Part shown: positions 1-8,086 of the stretch, one piece after another | How positions within the stretch are numbered: position 1 is the first letter of the stretch | How the letters are laid out: each line of letters opens with the position of its first letter | Source: Ignatzschineria rhizosphaerae | GTDB lineage: Bacteria > Pseudomonadota > Gammaproteobacteria > Cardiobacteriales > Wohlfahrtiimonadaceae | Direction: 5' to 3' | Assembly (NCBI RefSeq): GCF_022655595.1 | Contig: NZ_CP093379.1 | Span: 2,802,010-2,866,009, forward strand | Length of the DNA: 64,000 bases | Translations under genes and position numbers: made by a program | Notes under the pieces: generated by a model | Seen by the model: only the letters and a program-made list of their open reading frames with translations | Told to the model about the DNA's origin: nothing | The model's database searches: none

Positions 1-606
1 TTGGGGATCAAAGCCGGCCATTGCATAGAACCCTTGTGCATCCGCTGCTTGTGTTGCACTGGCCCACGTTGTTGCACCTAATTCTTTTGCTTGTTCACGG
101 AGTTTTGCAAGCATAGGATCATCTGCGTTCATACGAGTTAAGGCTTGCACTTTACTCATTTGTTCATCAAAGTTGAAGCCTGGCATCATGAAGCGTGCGC
201 CCACATATGTTGCTGCGGTAGCGGCTCCCGTCATTTTTACGCCACGACTCATTTGCTCTTTGCCACGATCCATTGCGGCTTGTCTGCGTCTAACTAATCC
301 CATCTCCTTATCCATTTTTGCATTACGCATATCAATGGCTTTGTTGGTTTCATTAATGCGACTTAGTAGCTCTTTTTCTGATTGAATCAATTCATTAGAA
401 ACCGGAGCTCCAATTTTAGCGAGTCGTTGTTGCTCGGCCTGAACATCTTTTAAAGCGCCTTTTGTGGATTTTAAGACACTATTATATTGTCCCATATCGG
501 CTCTATAACCTTGGCTTAAGCGCTGTGACTGCTTTGCAATGCCACGAAGCGGGGCAGTGATCTTATCAATGGCCGCTATTTGGACTTTTAATTGTAGATT
601 GCTCAT
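1..606 (-). CDS. Phage tail tape measure protein, N-terminal part (gpT-like)
   Basis: This gene runs off the left edge; 202 codons are visible. Tape measure proteins set tail length and are threaded inside the tube during assembly. The N-terminus (MSNLQLKVQIAAIDKITAPL) and the later part with FDEQMSKVQALT and LGATTWASATQAAD resemble the TP901-type tape measure start. It follows the E/E+E' chaperones, exactly where P2 places T. The start is ATG at 606-604. No Shine-Dalgarno lies directly in front of it; the nearest good one (AGGAGG, 660-655) lies beyond a stable hairpin (see the regulatory entry). Residues 60 to 110 are charged and helical, as expected for a coiled coil. Confidence 0.9.
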   Translation of the reverse strand, partial: MSNLQLKVQIAAIDKITAPLRGIAKQSQRLSQGYRADMGQYNSVLKSTKGALKDVQAEQQRLAKIGAPVSNELIQSEKELLSRINETNKAIDMRNAKMDKEMGLVRRRQAAMDRGKEQMSRGVKMTGAATAATYVGARFMMPGFNFDEQMSKVQALTRMNADDPMLAKLREQAKELGATTWASATQAADAQGFYAMAGFDPQ

Positions 607-660
607 ATAAAAAAAGAGTCTGCGATCTTAGTGCGGGAATCTGCAGACTCTTTACCTCCT
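607..660 (-). promoter_or_regulatory. Hairpin-separated ribosome binding site (and possible attenuator) of the tape measure gene
   Basis: On the minus strand a perfect AGGAGG (660-655) overlaps the E+E' stop codon. An 11-bp perfect stem follows (AAAGAGTCTGC at 653-643 pairing with GCAGACTCTTT at 623-613; 19-nt loop), then a run of Ts and the ATG at 606. Linear spacing from AGGAGG to ATG is 48 nt, but only 7 nt remain if the 41-nt hairpin is folded out. The stem followed by T7 also looks like a Rho-independent terminator, so it could limit transcription into T. Sequence and pairing are seen directly; the function is inferred, with T4 genes 25 and 38 as precedents for structure-shortened spacing. 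Confidence 0.6.
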
Positions 661-1191
661 ATTTCTTTTGCTTCGATTCATCCATTGCGGTTTGTTGTCT
701 ATCGTTTTCGAGTATTGCTTCACAGTTCCAGATCAGTAGGTCTGTGAGTGACATCTCGATCAAATCGCGATAAGTGAAGAATGGGAATGTTAATCCAATT
801 CCTCTGATTAAATCCTCAACGTAGATGCCTACATCGCTTGTGTCGTTAGAAGCTGAATTTCTGCCCCTGATTCCTGCAAGCCTTTTACTAAATCGTTCAA
901 GTTCTTTGGGAATAAAAACCCCAACACTAAGTTATTAATCATGTTGAAGTCACCAAGCCCTAAACGCTCAACTGATTGCAATGGCCAATCACTAACTGCA
1001 GAGACGAAGTTCATCACTTGCTGGGTATCACCGGATTGTAGCTGTGTGATTGAGATTCCTTTCATGTTGCCGGCGTATGGTTTTTTGAGTGTGATCTCGG
1101 TATATTCCTTCTCGCCGATCATTACTGGTTCATCAAGCTTGAGTGTTACGCCAGTGATAGTTTCTTTGATTTTTTCTTCTTTCTTACTCAT
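659..1191 (-). CDS. Tail assembly chaperone E+E' (-1 frameshift fusion)
   Basis: In P2-like phages a minority of ribosomes slip back one base near the end of E and make a longer E+E' chaperone that acts with E in tail assembly around the tape measure. Here the -1 frame is open from the slippery site at 904-910 to a TAG at 659-661. The extension ends with a segment containing FPFFTYRDLIEMSLTDLL, which has the aromatic and MSLTDLLIW pattern of the P2 GpE family. The E' frame has no good independent start, which supports the fusion. The product is about 177 residues. The coordinates cover the whole frameshifted product starting at the E start codon. Confidence 0.75.
829..1191 (-). CDS. Phage tail assembly chaperone gpE
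   Basis: This 120-residue protein (start MSKKEEKIKETI) matches the gpE-type tail assembly protein family of P2/Mu-like phages, with the typical core EYTEITLKKPYAGNMKG. It lies between the tube gene FII and the tape measure. I chose the ATG at 1191, not the upstream ATG at 1212, because AGGAAAA sits 4 to 10 bases in front of it. Near its 3' end the frame contains C|CCA|AAG, a -1 slippery heptamer, so this ORF is the in-frame product and E+E' is the shifted one. Confidence 0.85.
   Translation of the reverse strand: MSKKEEKIKETITGVTLKLDEPVMIGEKEYTEITLKKPYAGNMKGISITQLQSGDTQQVMNFVSAVSDWPLQSVERLGLGDFNMINNLVLGFLFPKNLNDLVKGLQESGAEIQLLTTQAM
904..910 (-). other. Slippery heptamer for -1 programmed frameshift (CCCAAAG)
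   Basis: Read on the minus strand, positions 910 to 904 are CCCAAAG, in phase C|CCA|AAG with the E frame (codon 909-907 then 906-904). This is the X XXY YYZ arrangement needed for simultaneous slippage. The -1 frame is open through and beyond the E stop at 829-831 to 659. A weak GCTTG/CAAGC pairing exists downstream, but I do not see a convincing stimulatory hairpin. Confidence 0.7.
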
Positions 1192-1253
1192 GACTGTTTT
1201 CCTATATTTCAATAAATTAATGGATTAAATTAATGCTTTAGGCAATGCCTGGC

Positions 1254-1760
1254 TTAATAGCCAAGCGCTGCGTTTTCTTCTGCTTTGAGGTCTACACCAT
1301 TAACGATGAGGACGTTATCGAGCACTCGCTCAACATAGATAACTTCGTTGTTCCAGATGTATTCTGCTGTGATTGCATTAAGTGTGACTTCACCACCTGA
1401 TAGATCACCTTTCTTCAATGATTCAGGATCATTTTCAAGGCTTCCCGTAAAGTTGGCCGTAAATGGAATTAAGTCACAAGTTGCTGGGTCTTCAATCGCC
1501 CCCTTAAACTGCAGACGAATATTCCCTAAACCGCAACCTTGTGGAATGAGTGTTTGAATATCAATGCCTTTCGTGGTGAACTTCACTTCCATTGAGCCTT
1601 CAAAACCTACTGGAATCTTGAGCGGTCTTGTCATGCCACCTGTTTTAATCTCTACATACTCTTTGGCCGTAGAGGGAAGGGTGACCTCTTCCACAGTGCG
1701 CCCGATCGGGTCTGCATTGAGAAAGAGTTCAAAGTTTTTTAATACGCCAGGTAATCTCAT
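1254..1760 (-). CDS. Phage major tail tube protein (gpFII-like)
   Basis: This 168-residue protein is the predicted tube subunit that stacks inside the contractile sheath. The sequence begins MRLPGVLKNFELFLNADPIG and contains VTLPSTAKEYVEIKTGGM, typical of the P2 FII family, and its length matches. It lies directly between sheath FI and chaperone E. The ATG is preceded by GGGAG within the last codons of FI, 8 bases upstream, which suggests translational coupling in the FI-FII unit. Confidence 0.93.
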   Translation of the reverse strand: MRLPGVLKNFELFLNADPIGRTVEEVTLPSTAKEYVEIKTGGMTRPLKIPVGFEGSMEVKFTTKGIDIQTLIPQGCGLGNIRLQFKGAIEDPATCDLIPFTANFTGSLENDPESLKKGDLSGGEVTLNAITAEYIWNNEVIYVERVLDNVLIVNGVDLKAEENAALGY

Positions 1761-1762
1761 GT

Positions 1763-2938
1763 TTATACTCCCGCAATTTCGTTGATGAAATCACTTGTAA
1801 GCGTGACTTCAAGAGATGGATTTTCTGCAGGTGGAACAGGGGTAAATTTCAGTTCCCATGCAGGTTTACCATTCATCAGATCGTCCTTACCGTTCTTCTT
1901 AGGGTGGAGAATAATCTCACCACCAAGGATACGGCCAGCTCGTTTGTGATCAGATAAACGGTTGTTATAATTCAAGCGGAAATCTTCCATAATCGCTTTA
2001 GTAAGCGGTTTATCTTGCATTGAACGTCGTAGATACTCTGCGGCTTCTTCAGCTAAAAAGTTATTGGTACGTGTGTAGACTTCAAAGAAGAGGGAAGAAT
2101 CAGGCTTAGATGCTGTTCTATTACCCCAAATTTTGATACCCCCATCATCGCGAACAAAAACCGAGACTCCCTTTTCGTTCAACGTATTTGCACCGGTACC
2201 ATAACCATTGACTGCTTTAAAAGTGACTTCTTTAGTCGTGCCCACAACTTCTTTAAGAAGATTGTTTGAGAGTGACCAGTGCCATCCTTTTTCTTGATCT
2301 AACCGAGCACGAAGCCCAGCAAGCTGTGCAACTGAATAGCGCTCAGTATCTGCTTTTAGCTCAGTGTTATACGCTAATCCATTGTTGAAAACAGGCATAG
2401 CATAAGCACTGGAGAATCCTTCACGGGCTTTTAAAGCCTCAGAGATCGTTGCGCTTTCATCAAAAGAGACATAAGCAAAGCCGAGTGCTTTCTCAGCGAT
2501 ATTCGCAAGCTTCAGGCGAACGCTTGGCGTTGTGTCATACTTCGGGCAAATGAAGATTTTAGGCTGAACACCGCATTGTTGCTGTGCAAGCTCAAAAACC
2601 TCTAAGCCTGTGCGTTTATCATCTTTGATGTCGCCCATCACGTTTGCAATCGTGCCCTTTTCGTCAACACCTTCCTCAACACGAATCACGATGATTGCGG
2701 TTGATGCTTCTTTATAGATGTCTTGAAGCGCTTCTTTGAGTGTTCCAGTTGCACCGGCTTTGCCGATCGCTTCTGGGATATTCGTCACTAAAACGGCTTG
2801 GTTAAGTGGGAAAGCTTCAATATCAGCATCATCTGCCGTTGCAAGAAGCCCAATTGTTGATGTGGCCACAAATGGCATTGGGGTATAGCCGTGCTCATTA
2901 ATCTGCAGACTGACACCGTGGTTGTATTCTGTACTCAT
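1763..2938 (-). CDS. Phage tail sheath protein (gpFI-like)
   Basis: This 391-residue protein is the contractile sheath subunit. It starts MSTEYNHGVSLQINEHG and has the P2/Mu sheath features ATADDADIEAFPLNQAVLVT near the N-terminus and GGIKIWGNRT in the middle. The C-terminal third (NFLAEEAAEYLRRSMQDK to the LKFTPVPPAENPS segment) matches the sheath C-terminal domain. Its length is as in P2 FI (about 396). It overlaps the preceding 52-residue gene by one base (ATGA-like junction at 2938) and is followed after 2 bases by the tube gene, so it belongs to the tail operon. Confidence 0.95.
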   Translation of the reverse strand: MSTEYNHGVSLQINEHGYTPMPFVATSTIGLLATADDADIEAFPLNQAVLVTNIPEAIGKAGATGTLKEALQDIYKEASTAIIVIRVEEGVDEKGTIANVMGDIKDDKRTGLEVFELAQQQCGVQPKIFICPKYDTTPSVRLKLANIAEKALGFAYVSFDESATISEALKAREGFSSAYAMPVFNNGLAYNTELKADTERYSVAQLAGLRARLDQEKGWHWSLSNNLLKEVVGTTKEVTFKAVNGYGTGANTLNEKGVSVFVRDDGGIKIWGNRTASKPDSSLFFEVYTRTNNFLAEEAAEYLRRSMQDKPLTKAIMEDFRLNYNNRLSDHKRAGRILGGEIILHPKKNGKDDLMNGKPAWELKFTPVPPAENPSLEVTLTSDFINEIAGV

Positions 2939-3096
2939 TATTTAGCATCCTTCTTCGCTGTTTTCGTTGCTATTTCCGTTTTAGCGGTATCTTCAACAAA
3001 GCCCGCATCAACCCATTTTTGAGCATCTTTCTCTGTGTAATGCTCCCCTTTTTCAAATCGGCGATTGCCTTTCCGAAATTCTCTAATTACGATCAT
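2938..3096 (-). CDS. Small conserved phage protein upstream of sheath
   Basis: This is a 52-residue protein starting MIVIREFRKGNRRFEKGEHY and ending in a Lys/Ala-rich tail. Short proteins with this arrangement (a beta-rich start, then an acidic and aromatic turn such as DAQKWVDAGFV) commonly sit just before the sheath gene of Mu/P2-like phages; their role is unknown. I chose the ATG at 3096 because GGGGAG lies 6 to 11 bases upstream and the start overlaps the fibre gene stop in ATGA. It occupies the place where P2 has the fibre assembly gene G, but has no similarity I can see to G. Confidence 0.7.
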   Translation of the reverse strand: MIVIREFRKGNRRFEKGEHYTEKDAQKWVDAGFVEDTAKTEIATKTAKKDAK

Positions 3097-5159
3097 TTGA
3101 GTTCTCCCCAATATTGAATGACTCCGCCATGGACATTTTTTAAGACACAAATACTTCCCGGCGGAATGGGTAAGTACAATCCGTATTGCGCATGAAAGCC
3201 GACTTTCACACCATCTATAAAAAATTCGTTTTGATTAGCCGTATCAATGATGATAAAAATCAATCTGCCTGTGTCGTTAACATACTCAGTGTCGTATTCC
3301 CGCTCTTTTGTAACGTCATACCACTTTTGATTATGTCCAAGTGTCTGCCCCTGCAGTAAACTCAAAGGCACAAGCGTATTACCATTTGACCCCATGCTTG
3401 CTGCAACATTTCGCGTAGAAGCATCACCATGCCCCATATTTTTACGGCCTAGCGCTGCAGTCGTAGCGCCATGACCACCTTCGGTAATTGGCTTGACTCG
3501 TGTGAATGCGGCATCGGCTCTTGCTTGTGCAGTTTTCGCATTTGCTACTCCAGTGTCGGCAGTTTTCTGTGCATCCTCCGCTTTACTGACTCCGAGTAAT
3601 GCGTTGATGTTTGCGTCATATGCTGATTTAGCACTAGCAACGAGATCTGATCTGTTAACTTTAAGATCCGAGTTAAGCTGATCGGTTGTGAGTGGGATTA
3701 AATTTCCACTAACTCTAAGAAAACCTTTTATATTAGTAGTGTTATAAGTAGTCCATTCTTCAGCCCACTCACCATATACACCGTTAGCACTCATAACTCT
3801 AAGCGCTCTGCGAGGTTCTGTATAAGCGATAGCTGTCTGTTTTCTTCTATCGCCCCCTCTATAAATCAAAGATGTTTCAACCCAGTTATAGCCAGAAAAA
3901 GGTAAGTTTGTTGTTAGATTTGTTGAAATATGGGCGCCGTATAGACCAATAGACCCTACTTCAAGATCATCCGCTGATCCTGTAAATAGATAGCTTCCTT
4001 TAGTTTTCAAATATTCTGAAGCAACATCTTCGGGAAGCACTTTTTTCTGTGCTACATTCATAGCCTCAACTGCATTGGCATTAGCTGTATTTGCAGTTTT
4101 CTGAGCGATGACAACATCACGATTAAGTTGATTAACGACATAAATAGATGCGGCTCTATCTCTATAATCGCCTAACGAACTTGTTAACTGATCTTCAGTT
4201 AAAGGAATGAGTTTCCCATTAGCTCTTAAAAAACCCTTAATAGATTTCGTATTAGATGTTGAGTAAAACTCAGCCCACTCAGAAATTACTCCATTCTTAG
4301 AACTGATCATTGCTAAACGATTATCGGTACTTAAATGAAGTGATGACCAATAAGTTCCGCCCCACCCCGCGGTCACTAAAGAATCACCAGATGACTTCCA
4401 GCTAGGGAATCCTGTCGCCCCTCCTGCAACTCTATAAAACCCGTTAGCAATTCTCTGACTTGCATCATATTCAACAGATAATGGTGGGGCATTAGTAATA
4501 GAGCCAAGCCCAAAAGAATAAAGATCCATTTTCTTCAATGCTTCATTCATCGCATCAACTGCATTAGCATTCGCAGTATTCGCTGTCTTCTGTGCATTTA
4601 CAGCCGCACGATTCACATTATTGACTGCAAAGATCGATGCAATCTTCGTCTTATCATCGCTGAGCGTTGATGTAATTGGCACATTCAAAATTTTGTTGTA
4701 ATCAAGGGAGCTATTACTTGTAAGGATATCAATCCAGCCGCTCCATGTTTTTGCATCAAGCGCATTACGATAACTGATCTCTTTGTCTGTATAATAGAAC
4801 TGCTTAATGGCATATTTACCGGAAGCATCACGCCATTGACCAAATACTGCGAGAATCCCATTGCCCTTAAGGCTTGAAATTCCTGACATAAAGCCTTTCC
4901 CAAAGTAATACTCGGGTAGTTCATTTTGTATTTTTCTTAAATCAGCATGAACCCCGATTCCCATCTCATGGATATTTGCAATCGTACAAGCAAGATCCAA
5001 GATCGGATTATTGGTATTAGGCTGATCCTTTTCATGAGTTGGCTGATCACCCACAACAGGATGTAATCGAGCCATAATGCGGATAGCATCAAGCTTATTT
5101 TCTGGAATGATCAGCTTTTTATCTAAGAAGAGATCTTCTTTTCTTGCTGTTTCAATCAT
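3093..5159 (-). CDS. Phage tail fibre protein (gpH-like) with duplicated modules
   Basis: This 688-residue protein is the receptor-binding fibre. The N-terminal 100 residues (LDLACTIANIHEMGIGVHADL) attach to the baseplate. The shaft contains recurring helical linkers built on the motif QKTANTANANAV (about residues 185 and 365, with a related copy near 525). Each precedes a knob-like module ending in the pattern SIKGFLRANGKLIPLT or NIKGFLRVSGNLIPLT, so the middle consists of two diverged copies of a roughly 170-residue unit. The pattern of W, Y and G residues resembles pyocin-knob fibre domains. The C-terminus (from TEGGHGATTAALGRKN) is a separate tip. It starts directly after gpI. Confidence 0.88.
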   Translation of the reverse strand: MIETARKEDLFLDKKLIIPENKLDAIRIMARLHPVVGDQPTHEKDQPNTNNPILDLACTIANIHEMGIGVHADLRKIQNELPEYYFGKGFMSGISSLKGNGILAVFGQWRDASGKYAIKQFYYTDKEISYRNALDAKTWSGWIDILTSNSSLDYNKILNVPITSTLSDDKTKIASIFAVNNVNRAAVNAQKTANTANANAVDAMNEALKKMDLYSFGLGSITNAPPLSVEYDASQRIANGFYRVAGGATGFPSWKSSGDSLVTAGWGGTYWSSLHLSTDNRLAMISSKNGVISEWAEFYSTSNTKSIKGFLRANGKLIPLTEDQLTSSLGDYRDRAASIYVVNQLNRDVVIAQKTANTANANAVEAMNVAQKKVLPEDVASEYLKTKGSYLFTGSADDLEVGSIGLYGAHISTNLTTNLPFSGYNWVETSLIYRGGDRRKQTAIAYTEPRRALRVMSANGVYGEWAEEWTTYNTTNIKGFLRVSGNLIPLTTDQLNSDLKVNRSDLVASAKSAYDANINALLGVSKAEDAQKTADTGVANAKTAQARADAAFTRVKPITEGGHGATTAALGRKNMGHGDASTRNVAASMGSNGNTLVPLSLLQGQTLGHNQKWYDVTKEREYDTEYVNDTGRLIFIIIDTANQNEFFIDGVKVGFHAQYGLYLPIPPGSICVLKNVHGGVIQYWGELK

Positions 5160-5681
5160 CTATAAACTCCCGTATAAGTACTCGCCGTTATACAGCGCTT
5201 TGTTGTTATAAAGTAAAGTCTGCTCATACTTCACTATTCTGAGCTTGTTACGTGCTGAACTTGTGTAATAGAGAAGATTGACGGCATTGTTGTATTGATC
5301 AATCGTGAAATGGTTCTCAAAAGTCACATCATATTCCGCCCAATGCCCTGAGTTTTCGACAAATGTCATCTCTCCAAGTCCTGCTGCTCTTATGACTCTT
5401 CGCATCGATTCAATCGTGCCTTTCTTTCGATTGATTAACGGTGCTGCAGCAATCACTTCTCGTTTTCTTTGTATTGGCCAGTCGTGATTAAATTCATCAA
5501 CGTCGAGTGACCAAGCTAGCCAAGGAAGCAGATCAACCGGACAAAACCATGGGTTCCAGATCCACTGAAACTTGAAATCTTCCGGCGGACGATTCGCAAA
5601 AAAGCCGGTCTGTTCAAGATCGATCTCAAACTGTGTTGATGTCCGCGGCAATAACGATTGTTGCTGAATGTTATTCGGCAT
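5160..5681 (-). CDS. Baseplate / tail protein I (gpI-like)
   Basis: This 173-residue protein matches the phage tail protein I family of the contractile baseplate: LPRTSTQFEIDLEQTGFF at the start, then WNPWFCPVDLLPWLAWSLDV, the hallmark LP.LAW.L.VD segment, and RRVIRAAGLGEM. It forms part of the wedge and links J to the fibre. Its start overlaps the J stop by one base and its stop directly abuts the H start. The N-terminal ATG is supported by GGAGG overlapping the end of J. Confidence 0.92.
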   Translation of the reverse strand: MPNNIQQQSLLPRTSTQFEIDLEQTGFFANRPPEDFKFQWIWNPWFCPVDLLPWLAWSLDVDEFNHDWPIQRKREVIAAAPLINRKKGTIESMRRVIRAAGLGEMTFVENSGHWAEYDVTFENHFTIDQYNNAVNLLYYTSSARNKLRIVKYEQTLLYNNKALYNGEYLYGSL

Positions 5682-6583
5682 TACGATTCCTCCGCTTTTC
5701 TTGTAACAACGACATCTTTAATGACGATGTAGGCAAAAGGTTCTGGCATCACATCACTTTTTGGCATTGTAATTTCAATATTCTGAATACCAGGGACTCG
5801 TGCAGTTGCATGAATTAAGTTGTAAGTAAGCGGATCGCCAAAGCTCAATCGATCATTCAGTTTTAGCAGCGCTTCTTTCACTGCTTTATTCACTGACTCT
5901 TCAAAATAGCCGTTGTAATAAGTCGCAATGAGTTCAATGGTTACTTCGTGAATCTTGCCACTTCTCACAATAAGCTTGTCATTAAGCGGCCTTTTATCAT
6001 CTGGTGTGATGAAGTCATTAACCTGTTTAATCAGTGTCTTATTCGCTTGGCCATTTCCTTTTCTAGAACGAATATAAAGATGCACTTCTCCCGGCACGGG
6101 TGTTGGTAACATCACAAACGACTCTTTGACTTCTTCACTTGCTTCAATCGCTAAACGCTCATATCCCGATTTGGGACCTGCTACTTGTGCTAGTCGGTCT
6201 GCAGTTTGTGCCCGAAAACGTAAGCTCTCATCATCTTCAAGCACCGCAGGCCTTGGCGGGTTCGTTGTGTCATCTGCCGGCACTAACACTCGGCGATAGA
6301 TCAGCAGGTTTGCGGCTAATACATCAAGATTATTGTGCGTTGCATATTTGAGCATCGATTGCTTTAAATCTTCGTTATATGCATTCTTCATATTGATGCG
6401 ATCATAAGCCCAGGACTCGAATGCTTTTTTAAGCGGATCACTCTCAAGCACGATCTCTTGATAGCTCGGATGTCTACTCACAAAATTAGCAGTGATCTCT
6501 TCGAGCTCTTTCTCAAAATCAATGACTTTAAAAACAGTAGGTTCAGGAAGATCAACAAGATATTGACTGGCTTTAAATTGCAT
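5681..6583 (-). CDS. Baseplate assembly protein J (gpJ-like)
   Basis: This 300-residue protein is the baseplate J family wedge protein. It contains YDRINMKNAYNEDLKQSML in the N-terminal part and DESLRFRAQTADRLAQVAGP, the family's central motif, followed by YERLAIEASEEVKE. It overlaps W at its start and I at its end by single bases (ATGA-type junctions), so W, J and I are translationally coupled. Length and position agree with P2 J (302 residues). Confidence 0.94.
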   Translation of the reverse strand: MQFKASQYLVDLPEPTVFKVIDFEKELEEITANFVSRHPSYQEIVLESDPLKKAFESWAYDRINMKNAYNEDLKQSMLKYATHNNLDVLAANLLIYRRVLVPADDTTNPPRPAVLEDDESLRFRAQTADRLAQVAGPKSGYERLAIEASEEVKESFVMLPTPVPGEVHLYIRSRKGNGQANKTLIKQVNDFITPDDKRPLNDKLIVRSGKIHEVTIELIATYYNGYFEESVNKAVKEALLKLNDRLSFGDPLTYNLIHATARVPGIQNIEITMPKSDVMPEPFAYIVIKDVVVTRKAEES

Positions 6584-6912
6584 TATTTAATCTCCCTCTC
6601 AAAAGTAAATGTGTCATTCGTCTCTTTTTTGACTGCTTCGATCTCAATTTTCGGATGCCCAGGCATATCAATTTTCAAGTTGATTCTGCGTATCTCAATG
6701 CGTGGTTCATATTGTGTAAATGCCATCATCAATGAGCTCATTAAAAGCATTCGATATTCGGCATTCATTGGGGCATCGATCTTGGGTACTAAGATCGTGC
6801 CGTAATCTCTTCTCATCACTCTTGTACCTATCGCTGTTGTCGCAATATCTAAGAGTGATTGAATGATGTGTTCATTCTCAGAAATGGGTAAACCTGTATT
6901 TCTATCGATCAT
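6583..6912 (-). CDS. Baseplate wedge protein W (gpW, gp25-like lysozyme fold)
   Basis: This 109-residue protein belongs to the gp25/gpW family of baseplate wedge proteins. Visible motifs are ENEHIIQSLLDIATTAIGT, RVMRRDYGT (the family signature) and YEPRIEIRRINL. In P2 it joins J and I into the wedge; it has no enzymatic role. It lies 2 bases after V and overlaps J by one base. Confidence 0.93.
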   Translation of the reverse strand: MIDRNTGLPISENEHIIQSLLDIATTAIGTRVMRRDYGTILVPKIDAPMNAEYRMLLMSSLMMAFTQYEPRIEIRRINLKIDMPGHPKIEIEAVKKETNDTFTFEREIK

Positions 6913-6914
6913 GT

Positions 6915-7610
6915 TTACTCCATTACATCTGACATGCCTTCTGGCGTGTCATGTTTGTGGGTTGTGAGTGGGATGCCGTTTACAATCATTTCAACGCTGT
7001 AAGCGGGTGCGTTAAACCTTGCCGTATTGTTGAAAACGACTGGGTAATTAAATACTGCTTGTAATGATGATCTGCCCATTCCACCGCCGGCAGATAATCC
7101 ACCACTGATAAAGACATTGCCATTCAAGTTAATAATCGGTGACTTAATGATTGCTTGTGAGCTTGCATTAAGCGTGATTCTGTCGCTGTTTGTAATGATC
7201 TCTTGTGAGTTCACTACTGTTTTAGCTTGTGAATTAATAACTGTTTCATTGCTCACATTTATTTGTAAGTTATTGCCGGCATGATGAATTGAGTCACCAT
7301 TATGAAAAAGGATTTTAAAATCTGTTTCACCAAGCCCCCCGAAGATATTCGCGATGTCATAGAGGCATAGAAAGCGATTAACTTCATTCTCACCAGACTC
7401 GCTAACAACAAGACCACCCATGCCAATCTTTGGATAAGCAAAGATCGCTGTATTCCCCATAAATGGAAGAGAATAGGGCATCCATGGTGATTTGTGATCA
7501 CCGCCCATCGAAGCTTGCACAAGAATCTGGCCGTTCTCACGTTTAATTCCAATGATTTCTTGAACTTGTATCAGCTCCGATAATCTTCTTTCCACATCTG
7601 TTGGTAACAT
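6915..7610 (-). CDS. Baseplate spike protein V (gpV-like)
   Basis: This 231-residue protein is predicted to trimerise into the membrane-piercing spike at the baseplate centre. The N-terminal 100 residues form the OB-type domain (LIQVQEIIGIKRENGQILVQ), followed by repeated beta segments (QINVSNETVINSQAKTVVNS and onwards) typical of the spike helix. The C-terminus contains HKHDTPEG, which resembles the HxH iron-binding apex of P2 V. It lies 2 bases downstream of S and just upstream of W, as in P2. Confidence 0.9.
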   Translation of the reverse strand: MLPTDVERRLSELIQVQEIIGIKRENGQILVQASMGGDHKSPWMPYSLPFMGNTAIFAYPKIGMGGLVVSESGENEVNRFLCLYDIANIFGGLGETDFKILFHNGDSIHHAGNNLQINVSNETVINSQAKTVVNSQEIITNSDRITLNASSQAIIKSPIINLNGNVFISGGLSAGGGMGRSSLQAVFNYPVVFNNTARFNAPAYSVEMIVNGIPLTTHKHDTPEGMSDVME

Positions 7611-7612
7611 GC

Positions 7613-8086
7613 TTATGACTCCAAACTAGTTTTATCTGCAAGAGCTTTGGTAATTTCGTCTCTTACGATGATTCTTTCAGTTTTACCGATTCCTAATAAC
7701 CTGCGCTCGGGGTATCTCACTTTTAAACCGAGTTTGTTAACTGTTGCTTCTCCCCCTTCCTGGTGGGTTTCTAATATGTGAATATTTTTACCCCGAAAAC
7801 CGACCATTGCTTCTTCTGCACTATTTTCAATAAACATTAAGCGCTTGGCTTTTCTACTAAGCTTTTTAAACATCAGCCCTTTTGGTGCATTTTTGTTCTT
7901 CTGCGGCCTTCTTGGGGCAAACTTGTTGAAGTCTGGATCAACATTCTTTTTAATCTGGCCAGCTCGGTTTCCACGAATTCTCATCGCAATAACCTTTGCC
8001 ATTTTTCTTCTGGCACTAGGTTTTACATTTCGCATAAGAGCAGAGAGTTCATCATTTAACTCTTGATCATGGACAGTGAATTGCAT
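7613..8086 (-). CDS. Tail completion protein S (phage virion morphogenesis)
   Basis: This 157-residue protein belongs to the virion morphogenesis (gpS) family needed for tail completion. It is very basic in the first 100 residues (SARRKMAKVIAMRIRGNRAG, and the segment APRRPQKNKNAPKGLMFK). The C-terminal MVGFRGKNIHILETHQEGGE followed by RYPERRLLGIG is the conserved end of the family. The start overlaps the gpR gene by 20 bases. Confidence 0.9.
   Translation of the reverse strand: MQFTVHDQELNDELSALMRNVKPSARRKMAKVIAMRIRGNRAGQIKKNVDPDFNKFAPRRPQKNKNAPKGLMFKKLSRKAKRLMFIENSAEEAMVGFRGKNIHILETHQEGGEATVNKLGLKVRYPERRLLGIGKTERIIVRDEITKALADKTSLES

Noticed and set aside
1348-1785. Plus-strand open frames opposite the tail genes (and similar ones across the prophage)
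   Set aside because: They lie antisense to strongly supported phage genes, have no ribosome sites and no recognisable products.
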